From: Acanthosoma haemorrhoidale
Taxonomy: Eukaryota > Arthropoda > Insecta > Hemiptera > Acanthosomatidae
Length of the DNA: 64,000 bases
Direction of reading: 5' to 3'
Assembly: GCA_930367205.1 (NCBI GenBank)
Contig: OV884011.1
Span: 47,071,754 to 47,135,753, forward strand
The position numbers and the translations under genes were made by a program. How positions within the stretch are numbered: position 1 is the first letter of the stretch; every line of letters begins with the position of its first letter. This document shows positions 12,701-24,700 of this stretch, in pieces. The notes beneath the pieces were generated by a model, which was not told where the DNA came from, did no database searches, and worked only from the letters and a program-made list of their open reading frames with translations.

Positions 12701-15700
12701 AAATTACAAATTACAAATTACAATGTAAATTACAAATAAAGACATAAATTGTTAATTATTATTGGTTATTATTTAATTTTTATTTAAGTGGTAAGAACAC
12801 AGCCTTAACCTCCCCCCCACCACTACTGATCATGCAATAAAACTGAACATATTACTAATACCAGGATCTAAATAACTAATTAAAATAAACTAATATTTAC
12901 AATTTTTAAAAAAATAAGTTTTGGTATAAAAATTATTAGTTTAAGTATGATGTTATCTCATGTTTAATGTTCAAAATGGTTAACTTTTTCAGGCTGAAGG
13001 TCTGAACATGGTAAACGGGCATGAGCCTCGACTGAGTATCCCGCCTCCAGCTCCAGCGCCCCCACCTCCTCCCCCAGGGCCAGCGCCGCCACCACCCCCA
13101 CCCAGCTCTGCCCCGCCTGCACCTCCTGCCCCTCAGCGCCCGGTGAAGACCGTACCTCAGCCTTCGAATCCCCTCAAGTCATTCAACTGGAGCAAACTGC
13201 CCGACACCAAACTCACAGGCACTGTGTGGTCAGAGCTTGACGACACCAAACTGTACAATACTATTGGTTTAGACACTATCGACAGGCTGTTTTGTGCATA
13301 TCAAAAGAATGGTGTGGCTGTAAGTATTTTTTATGAATTTATCTGGTTAGTTAATATTCACATTTAATTCATTTAATTTTGTAGTGAAATTTTAGTATTT
13401 TATTAGTGTAAACAATTCTGACTTTTATCGTTTTAATTTTGTTCTTTTATTTTGCCACATTATACATCCAATAATTTCTAGGGAAGCCATATTATAAAAT
13501 ATTATATCAAACATGGCTATCTTATTGTATTTAAAAAAAGATCTGTGTTATTTTAAGTGCAAACAATCTTAACCTCTTTCAAATATTTTGTCTTTTACAG
13601 AATGATGGATCAATAGAAGATTTAAGACAGCTTGGTAAAAATAAGACCAAAGTCTTATCTGTGATTGATGGAAGAAGAGCCCAAAACTGCACAATTCTGC
13701 TTTCCAAATTGAAACTTTCAGATGAAGAAATAACAAAGTAAGTGTATATTTCTGTACTTTGGAAGTATAGAACACTATGTCAAATTTTCCTAACTTTACA
13801 GGAGAGCAGTTTGAACAGGTTTGGTCCGTTACCTTGGTAAAACGTGGACTTGGTATTTTTTTAAAAGCATTTAACTTCCCTTGCAATTGGTCTAGGACAT
13901 ATTGTTCTATATCTCTGGCTAAAGCAAAAAAAAGTGAAATATGAGTGAGTAATAATGCTATATTAGTAAAAAATAGACTGTGTCCTGTACCTCTAAGGTT
14001 CTGATTTTTTTTGCCATTATGATGTACCTCTCATTATTTAACACTTTCATGAACAAGTGCTCTATTTAAACAAATATATATTCCCTTTTCCATTCATATT
14101 CAAATCAGTTAAATATTTGCACCTTAATAAACATGCATGCAGCCTGAGTAAATGACTAAATTTTAAGTGATTAATTCTCTCCTCACTAGTGGTGACCAAC
14201 AAAAAATTTTTGGACCAAAAAATTCACCTATCCATTGATACAACAAAAAAATTTACACAAAAAAAATAAATTGAGGAAGATGTCCGTTCCCCTTGAACAT
14301 ATTCAGAACACATTCCATAACCCAGGTTTTGGAAATTTCCCTGATCACCATCCCTTATTTATTTATTTATTAGCCCAGAAACACTCTGTATAATTGTGAA
14401 TAGCAGTGCTCCATATTTGAGATGATTATATTTTCATTTTAACTAAATAAGTTAGACTGTACTCATTCTCTTTTTTTTTTATCTAATTAATTTCTTTGCA
14501 GGGTAATTATGAGCATGGACTCAAGAGATGAAGTCCCACCAGACATGGTAGAGCAGCTTCTAAAGTTCACTCCTAGCTCCGAAGAAGCTGCACTTCTAGA
14601 AGAACATTCTGATGAAATTGATTCTCTTGCTAGAGCCGATAGATTCCTCTATGAAATATCAAAGTATACCATATTCATCATTATAACCATGAACTATTTA
14701 TTTAATATCTATTGTCAATTTTAAAATTAATTCATTAAAATATGATCATAGGATCCCTCATTATGAGCAACGGCTGAGGTGCTTGCATTTTAAGAAAAGG
14801 TTTGCTCTATGGACCGGTGAGGTCGAGCCGAGAATAAAAGCCGTAATGGAAGCTTCCCGAGAAACTACTCGATCCAGAAGGTTGAGGAAAGTGCTAGAAC
14901 TAGTCTTGGCCCTCGGAAACTACATGAATCGGGGAGCAAGGGGGAACGCTTCAGGGTTCAGGCTGGCATCTCTGAACAGGCTAGCAGACACCAAATCGTC
15001 TCAGGCAAAAGGAACAACCTTGTTACACTATCTTGTTGAAGTTCTGCAGAATAAGGTTAGTATACATTTTTACTATGATTTCAATTCAATGTAATACTGG
15101 AAATGCAATAATTAGCTATCTGATTAGGTATATTTATGTTCCTCGGAAGTTTAGAACACTATGTCAAATTTCCCTAAGTATCTATCTTATATTAAATTCT
15201 GTTGCGAGTTGGAATGTATGAGATTTCCCAAAGCTAATACCCCAAAATTTAGGTAGCCACACAAGATAGCTCTTGAAGTCTTCAGGGGCTATGCCAACAT
15301 CAGTTCCTTTGAATGGTATGCTGTAAAAACCTAAAAATCCACCAAGTTATGATTCAATAAAGGATAATTCAACAGTGACCCTTTGTAACATAAGGAAAAT
15401 ACTTTTTTAAAGTTTTAATGTGCATAAAATTATGAGTGAACTTGAATCAACTGCAGCTTGATAATCTGTTAATGAGCTCACTATGATACCCTTACAAGAT
15501 GTAATTTAATAATTCAAACTTGTTTTATGGGCTTCAGATGAAATGAATACAAGGAATAGATTGCTGAAGTTTGAGGCATTATATAATTTAAATATAAAGG
15601 ATGACATTAGATTTTTTAATTTATTTGAAAAAGTGATAATACTGTGATAGTTTTTTTAACTCTTGCATTTTTTTTTCTTTTTAGATGTTAGTTTAGTTTA

Positions 15701-18700
15701 ATTTTTAGAGATTACAAAAAGAATAATTGTAATTAATAAATGTTGACATCAATGTAAAGCAGATCCTTATTTGACATCTGCTAATGTATCTATTATATTA
15801 TTTGTTTACATCATTTTATAAAAGTAGATAGTTTCCTTTGTATTGTTTATAATGCCTTATATTTTAATTACTATATGATTTATAGTTCAAAGATGCACTG
15901 AAACTGGAAGAAGACATGCCACATGTGAAAGAAGCAGCGAAAGTCAGGTAATTTGTTTTTATTTACTTCACAATTTGTTTATTTAAAATATTCCATCAAT
16001 TTTTATAAAATATCATTGACTTAATTATTATTTCTTGCCCAATGTATTGGTTTCTGTTTTGATAACAGAACAATCTTCCCAATTCGTCTCTTCCTTATTG
16101 TATATTTTAATTAATTTCACTTTTAAAATCAACCTTTACATTGTCACATAGTAAATTAAAATAAATAATCAATTAAGTAAATAAATAAAACTTTTATCTT
16201 CTCAAAATCATAACTTTTCAGGACAGGTGTTAAAATAACACGTGAATCATATTCTTCCATAAACTTTTTCATTTAAAGTGTAGTATTAACATTTTATGGA
16301 ATGTTTTATTCTTTTAAAACTTTATTATTTAAGATATATTATTAGATTATTTTTACATTTACTACTAATATCAATCACTATTATTTCATTAATTGCAAAT
16401 ATCTGAAAGCAATAGAATCATATAATAAATAAATACTGGAAAACAATCTGTCTGAATGTATTCCAAACTCTGCGATTTCCTAGTAATCATTATGACATTG
16501 TGTTTTTCGTGCTATAAAATTTTAAATCTGTTGGTATCTTTGTTGTGTCTTAAAAGTGTTTTCTTGAAAATAAATAAATATGTGTATTTATTTTACAGCC
16601 TAGGAGAACTAGAGAAGGACATGGCTCAATTAAAAGCTAACTTAAGAGAAGCAGAAAGAGAACTGGAATTTCAAAGAACACAACCAGTTCTTGCCGGTGA
16701 CAGGTTTTTACCAGTAATGAAAGAATTTGTCGCTGTCGCTACTTGCAGACTATCGGAACTTGAAGATATGTTCCATGACATGAAGACCAGGGTATGTTAA
16801 CAATAATATTTAATCTGTGGAATGTTGGTTTGTTCATTCAGTTTAAACGAAGGTAGTAACAGTAATCGTTGAATAAGATTTTTTATATTAGCTAGTTTCT
16901 GGCAAATTAATTCAAATTGTGATGTCCATTAATAAATGGTTTTGCTTGAATTAGATATTTGCTTACACTCTTAATTATAGCGTTTATTGTTATAAATTTC
17001 ATGATGTATTAAAGAAAAATGGAAATGGTAATATAAATTATACAACTTAAAAAAACTTACTTAAAATGCTGGCAATGGTATTAATATCTTCTCTCTCAAA
17101 TTTTATAACAGGTATTCAAAAGATTTTAACATGAAATTACTTTATTATGTATTAAAATTTCAAATTTTAAATAAAAATAAATACTGTAAAATATTAAAAT
17201 ATGTATATTTCAGTTTGACCGAGCAGTGCGATTATTTGGAGAGGACAATAGCTCAGTACAACCCGATGAATTCTTCGGTGTTTTCGACACGTTTTTATGT
17301 GCTTTCAGTGAATCTAAAGCAGACAATGAAAATAACAGGAAAAGAAGGGAAGAAGAAGAAAAAAGAGCTAGACAAGAAGCCGAGGTAAATTAAAAAAAAA
17401 AAATTCTGACTTTTACTGTAATCAAATTTGATCATATGTTTTTTTTAATATTAGCGCCTTAATTCCAGTATTTATTGATAGCTTTTATTATTTTTAACTT
17501 AGAAACATATTAAAGAATAAAAAACTTTATAGCTTTTACTTTGCTGTGATTAACATTCTACCGAGAAGATTCTCTTATATTTGTATTACTTTTGGACTGG
17601 ACACATGAGACATTGGCAATGAAAATTAGTGTAATTAAAAATGAGCTTTTCGAGTTCTGTAACACTTCCAAAAGGTTATGCTCATCAGTTCCTATGTTTG
17701 GTTTGGAGAGAAATATTTTTGTTTCTTAAGTGGCCAATTGTGCCAGTAATGACAATCTCTATTGTACTAAATAAGATTTGTATAAGTGGATAAAATTGTA
17801 ATATTTTATAAAATTTCTTGACCTACACTATTGTCGATTCATTCACAACATCTTATATAGTCTGCTCCAGAGCAGATTTACATACCAAAATTAGTTCCAC
17901 CTAATTCTAAAATAAATTATAGGTACATACAGTAAATTAGGTGCATTAACAATGTACAATTTGACGTTGCCAACTTTTTATTTTCAAGTAAATAGAAGAT
18001 GTCTGCCTCCCTGAAGATGATTTGTATAAATTAATACATTGTATACCAAAAATATCATCTTTAATAGATCAATTTGTAAATATTACATTAAGAGATTAAT
18101 CTAAATACGGCATATTATTTTATTGTAGTATATGTGCTCTGCTTTTATAATAACCCCCTGTCACTTCATATCATTTTTAATAACCAAAGTTGATATGATA
18201 GAGTTAGTTATGAGGCATTGAGATTATTATCTGGGAAGTCAGTCGATTTAGAGCTTTACATTGCTTTCTTTAACATTTATTTTTTGGCCATCTCCTCTTA
18301 GGCGAAAAATCTATCCCCCCCCCCCCCCCGCAAGAAATAAGTATTTATTGTCACTTGCAATGTGATTTTGAAAATTAATTAATCTGTGCTGAAACTTTTT
18401 GGTTTCAAATTTACCATGTTATTTCTTAGACAGTTTATTTCAATTTATAAACCTACTTTGGTTAAGTTTCAGTCATTAAATCGATTAATAAATGGATTTC
18501 CTTCCTTTTTGCTGCCATTGTTAAATAAAATATTTAATTAATTAACATCTGATTACTCTTACATGAAAAAGAAATCTTTCATTATTTTCAAGGGGTGTAT
18601 TTGTTTTCTAGGGCTTCAATTAAATTAATAAGATACTTTTCCTAGGCTAATATATTTAAATTTAATTCTTACCAAATTATATTAAACTTGGTGTATACTT

Positions 18701-21700
18701 CTAGAAAACAAGATAATATCACAAACATAACTCATAACTGCTTCATTTTTTACATTTGTGTTTTTTTTTCAGCACTTCCTTAATGCAGATAAATAATCAT
18801 TTATTTACTTATTTAATAACATTTTAATTAGAAACTGTTCCTTTTCAAACCAGAAAATTTCAATTGTCTTCGTAGATGCGGAAGTTGATACGGTGTAGGA
18901 GAAAGGTCTCTTCATCTCCAAAGGGTGCAAACTTGGACGACAAGTCTCTTATCGACAGATGGGATGTGAATTTCTGTTTTATCTTCTTTGAAATGATGGC
19001 ATAGTTTGCTTAGGTGGTATAAGGGTGCAACGTTTATATGGGAAGCTAATTTTGAATGTTCCGTGGTTTCACATAATTTAAAAAAAAATCTATGTTAGTA
19101 CGATTGATGCAAATAGGAACTGAATTATTAGTGATTTTTTAGTACCTTTAGCCTTGAAAATTATCTGAAACAGTTTATTATTATTTTATAATTTTTATTA
19201 ATAAGTTCTGATCACCGACGATGAAATATAGTTAAATATGAAGCAATTTAAATAATACTCTGGCGAATTTTAATAATTGTTTGCCAAAAAAAAAAAAGCT
19301 TCTGACAAGGCCAGAAATCAAATCCGATGTATCTATTTTTACAAAAATAGTTAGATCAAGACCACAATTAATAATGATTATTTGGTAACTTTTCTTCCTT
19401 GGGTACAAAAGTATATGTTGTGTCCCTTTAAAAAAAATATCGTTTTGTTTAGGTTTATCCGATATTCAATTGTGTTACACCAGTCACAAAAAATGAATAC
19501 TCAAAACTGAAGATAAACTGTAATGATAAACTGTTTCAGTAGTAATAAAATGATAAGGTGAGGTATCCAGGGAGTTAAATGAAGCACATAAAGTTGTCAA
19601 TTATACTGAAGCACTGCATCGCTTGCGTCACCACACTTGATTATGCCACAATTATTATTGCACCTCACATTACATTACCTTGCAAATTTTGATCGATGGG
19701 AAGAAAGAGCATTTTGTCTGGTGGTGGGATAAGATTGCTTAATTTATATATCATGCTATTTTAATTCCAAACTAACTAGCCAGTATATGTGTGTTTGCTA
19801 CCCTCATCAATTATATTCATCAAATCATTTGGATAATATACATGTTACCATTATTGGAATATTTTGACATTTTTGAAACACATTCAATCCTGATAATAAA
19901 TTAACCTACATTTTTTGTTTACGTTTGAATTTTTCAAGATTCTCTTGCAGGTTGTGTTACGATAGAAATTTGCAGACCGAACTCAGATTGATGATAGTAT
20001 TTTTTTTTCTGCCCTATCTTTTGACATCAAGGATTATTCATTAAAAAAAAAAAAAAAAAAAAAATGTCTTGTTCCATTAAAAGAGATTAAAGCTTCATTT
20101 AGTATAATCATAAATGAAGACAAGAAGGTCATTATTTATGACAAAAATGTAAGATTTTTGGCTTTATGCAGACTTAAGGATTTTCCATGAGTGATTCTTG
20201 GATCATCATCCTTTTAAATCAATGAAATTTCTTACATGAGAATGCCTGTAGAAAATATGTCTTGAAGAAAATAAAATAAATATTTGTTGGTGCCCTCGAA
20301 AAAATGTGATTTTTTACAATTAATATTTTTATATTTTTTCATTATCTTGAGCGTGAATTTAGAATTATGGGCAACATGACATTTTCAACCATCAGATTAA
20401 GGTAATACATAATTACTGCCCCAATGTGTTTTTTTTTAATTTTAGCAGATTTGTTTAGAACTGCCATTTCAAAGATATGATTAGGGGCTAATGTTACACT
20501 CATTCATGTTGTAAGAAGGTTTAATTTATCAAAGGGATCTATGGTCTTTACTCATTATGAAACATGGCTGAAAATCATTCATAAAGCTTAAATGATCAGT
20601 AATAGAATGCAGTGGAACTTCCTACAAACAGACCTTGATGGGTATTGAAATTATGTCTGTCCAAAAGATCACAAATGTATGTTCTGTAGAATATTGGATA
20701 ATAAATAGCTAATTATTGAGTGTCACAATTTTCTCCAATGGGGCTAAGAATGTAAATAGTTGTAAAAACATATCAGTAGTCAAAAAAATCCTTGACCTAC
20801 CATATTGTACAACCATCCTCTTAGCCTAGTGGCTAGGATCTCTGGTTTCTAACTGTGTGAAGACACTGTTCAATTCCTTGCTTTCCTGGTAAAGATTTAT
20901 TTGGGGGGGGGGAAGGGTTTGTTTGGAGTTTATTCAGTCTTGTGAGAGAAATCAATCTGTTTGAATAAAGAAGTAGTGAATCTGGTTCATAAAAATTAAA
21001 TTAAATTATTAAATTAAATTAAAACTACTATGGACTCATTATTAGCCATGTGTATATAATGAGTAGAAAAATTTATTGGGGGATTGGAATCCTGAAAACT
21101 TAACAACTCTCCTTCATCAACCTGACCCGATCACCCAACACATTCTTCTACCTATTGAAACTGTTTTTCAATACAATGAAAAAAAATTAACGGTTTGTGC
21201 ACAAGTAACATTGTTGTCCATATTATAATAGAGCTTCTCTTGGATGAGCCCTTTTGATGAGGTAAACCAAGAAAATGAAATGCATGCCATGAGGCGAAAA
21301 AAAATAATTTTTGTTTGTGTAAGAGAAATCTTCTCTTATCAGAAGTGTCCTTCTTTCCGCCTCTGTTGCGCTATTAAATGTGGAAGATAATTTTCAGCAT
21401 GATCTAGACCGTATGTGGGCAACAGCCGGCCCGCGGGCCGGATCCGGCCCGCTGTAAGATTTGATCCGGCCCGCGAGACATTTTGAAAAACCCAATTTAA
21501 AAAAAAAAAATACACTACTTACTCATACTCATGGAATCAAGTGAGCGAGCAAGCCGAGTGGCGGTGATCATCAAAGAGTGAGGCGGCAAACATCAAAGTT
21601 CAAAGCCATTGATGTTTGCCGCCACACTGGCGGCGCAACAAAGGATTATTGCTTCGCAATTGTATTGTTCTACACTAGACGATTCTAGATCATTCCTTCA

Positions 21701-24700
21701 TTTTGCCTATATAAGCGGGTGGATGGCCGGAACTTAGTTCAGTCCTATTCGAGCTACCGTGGTGATAAGTTTGCTTTGTGACTTTGTGTGCATCTTGAGT
21801 GCTTACTAATTATACCTATTTTCTTATTAAGTTTATCGAACGATAAGTAAATGAAAATGATGTCTGGTGGAAGGAAACGAAAAGTAGATGCAGAGGGTCG
21901 CCAGTTTCAAGAAAAATGGACTGAAGAATTCTTCTTTATCTTGCACAATGGTAAGCCTATTTGTTTGATGTGTAATGAATCCATTTCGGTGATGAAAGAA
22001 TTCAATATAAAGAGGCATTACTCAACTAAGCATCCTACGCTGCTCTCACTGACAGGACAAATAAGAAAAGACAAAATCCAGAAACTTACCGCAAATTTGG
22101 AAAAACAGCAGCAAATATTTCATAGACAAAGAACACAACTTGATAATGTTGTGAAAGCTAGTTTTATAGTTAGTTCAAAATTGGCAAAGTCATTGAAACC
22201 ATTTGCCGAAGGAGAATTTATCAAGGAGTGTATGTCAGAAGTTTGCAGTGTTTTGTGTCCTGAAAAGAAAAATGAATTTGAAAAAATTAGTTTGTCAAGA
22301 CGAACCGTTGTACGACGTATAGAAATGATGGCTAATGATATAAAAACAACATTGACTGGCCGTATGACTGGTATTGAATCATTTTCCATAGCATTAGACG
22401 AGAGCACCGATTTGTCTGACATAGCTCAACTGGCTATATTTATTCGAGGTGTTGATAAAGAATTCACTATTACTGAGGAATTGCTTGCTTTACAGCCGCT
22501 AAAAGGAACCACTACAGGAGAGGACATTTTTAATGAAGTTCAAAAGGTATTCACAAGTTTTGGCTTGCCATGGTCGAAATTAGTTGGAGTATGCACAGAT
22601 GGTGCACCTTCTATGGTCGGCTTACGTAAAGGTTTCATCGGAATTTTGAATGAAAAAGCAACTGAATTAAATGTGCAAAAAGATGGTTTGATAGTCCTTC
22701 ATTGCATTATCCACCAACAGAACTTGTGTTCTAAGTCCATTCGACTCCAGAATGTTATGAATGTGGTAGTAAAAACTATCAATTTTATTCGATCCCGAGG
22801 GCTTAACCATCGTCAGTTCAAGGCGTTTTTGGATGAAATATCAGCCGAGTATGACGACGTAACATATTATTGTGAAGTCAGATGGCTAAGCAAAGGGAAA
22901 ATGCTGAAACGGTTTTACGAGCTTAGAAATGAGATAGCAGAATTTATGCAAATAAAAGATAAACCACTATCTGAATTGAGTGACGCAAAATGGATATGTG
23001 ACTTAGCATTTCTTGTCGACCTTACAGGCCATTTGAATGATTTAAATTTGAAACTTCAAAAACAAGGACAGTTAGTAAATGATTTGTACAGCTATTTGAA
23101 AGCGTTTCAGAACAAAATCCGCTTGTGGGAGGCACATATGCTGTCTGGTAACAGTTACCATTTCACCACGCTCTCTGCGTATGAAAATATTGCTTACGCT
23201 CAATATGCTGAAGAACTCAAGTTACTGTCGGAGCAATTTTCGATCAGATTTAGCGATTTCAAACACATGGAAGACTGTTTCAATTTATTTGCTACTCCAA
23301 CAAAAAGTAATGTACAAAATGCTCCAATACACTTGCAAATGGAGTTGATCGAGATTCAAGAAAACTCACTCCTAAAATCTAAATTTGAAGACGTGGAGTT
23401 GTGCGATTTCTACAAAAAATACCTCGAAGAAGACCATTTTCCGCAGCTTAGAAAATTTGCAAGAAGATTGATTTGTGCGTTTGGCAGTACTTATAAATGC
23501 GAACAGTTCTTTTCATTGATGAAAGTTAATAAATCAAAACATCGTACAAGGCTGACTGACGATAATTTGGAAAATTCTTTACGTCTTTGTACCAGTGGAA
23601 TTAATCCAAACATCGATGAATTAGTTTCCCAAATTCAAGCTCAAGTGTCTCATTGATTTCGGTGTCGCTATTTAACTTTCGTAGTTTGTAACAATTCTAA
23701 ATTTAACGATTTAATTTAATGCTGTAGGTACCTATTTTTTCATTTCATTTTGTTATTTTAATAAATTGTGTTGTAATAACATTGTCGTATTATTTCATGG
23801 CTGACTGATATCTATCGCTAAAAATTATGAACACTACTTTAAAATGCACTACTTTTAAACGCGGCCCGCGAACGTATTTGCACACTAAAGTTTGGCCCAT
23901 AACATGTCAAAGGTTGCCCATACCTGATCTAGACCAACAAATTTATTCTGAATCAGTTATACTCCAGTTAGGTGATTAGCCTAGAACCTCAAGGCCTCTG
24001 TTCGGGGCAATTGTCCTACCTGATGTCGGGTAAAGTTAGTCGGAGTGGATGGAATTAAGGCAGGGACAGGATCCCCTTTAATATATGAGGAGGAGAAATC
24101 AAGAACTCACATGGGCCAGGTCTCCTAGTCCCTGTTGTTTGTTCTGTTAGAGATTGTTTACTTATTATAAATGTCTGTTCAGGGAAGTTCCACATTACAG
24201 ATATTAAATACTAATCTATTCTGTACCTTTGCTTTCTGCTTAATGAGCCGCAATGTTTACATGGCCTACAAAGTGGATGCATAGTGCCTATGCTATGCTC
24301 CTAGAGCAGCAGGTCTAGCTGTATAATAATCGTGGCTGTTGCCTCACTCCTTATTTTGTAATGTCTATTTGTATTGACAAAAATAATTTTTTTTTTATAA
24401 ATGAAGCAATATATGGAAATTAAACATTTTCTATTAATTTACAAATGTAATTAGTTTTATTAATAAACATGCCTAACATACTATTGTATGCTGCTAAATA
24501 ATCAGATTTAAATATTTGTTCTTTGTATTTTGGTTGTTATAATTAGAATCAGTGGAATACATTAGGGGGAGGCAAAGGGGCTTAGCGCCCGAAATGCATT
24601 GAGTTTTTATTATAACTTTATAACCCAGTGACTTATTATAATTTTGATACAAACAATTTTGTTACTTTAATTATTAATACACAATAATGCTTTATTAAAA

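Larger units (their letters stand above)
21410..23926 (+). mobile_element. Complete autonomous hAT transposon (Charlie/Buster-like) in DAAM intron
   Basis: A 2,517-bp element in the same orientation as DAAM, flanked by an exact 8-bp duplication. The terminal repeats are short and imperfect: left CGTATGTGGGCAAC; right end, reverse complemented, CAGGTATGGGCAAC. Both subterminal regions carry GGCCCGC motifs, on the left as overlapping palindromes. It contains its own TATA box (21,708-21,715), an initiator-like TCAGTC about 31 bases later, an intact transposase frame, and AATAAA at 23,760. The left terminus departs from the usual hAT CA(G) start, which may limit present mobility. Confidence 0.9.

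Noticed and set aside
20821..20890. Functional tRNA gene
   Set aside because: A and B boxes are present but acceptor and anticodon arms do not pair, so it is a SINE-like relic.
22120..22422. 100-codon minus-strand frame
   Set aside because: Antisense shadow of the hAT transposase; no features of its own.
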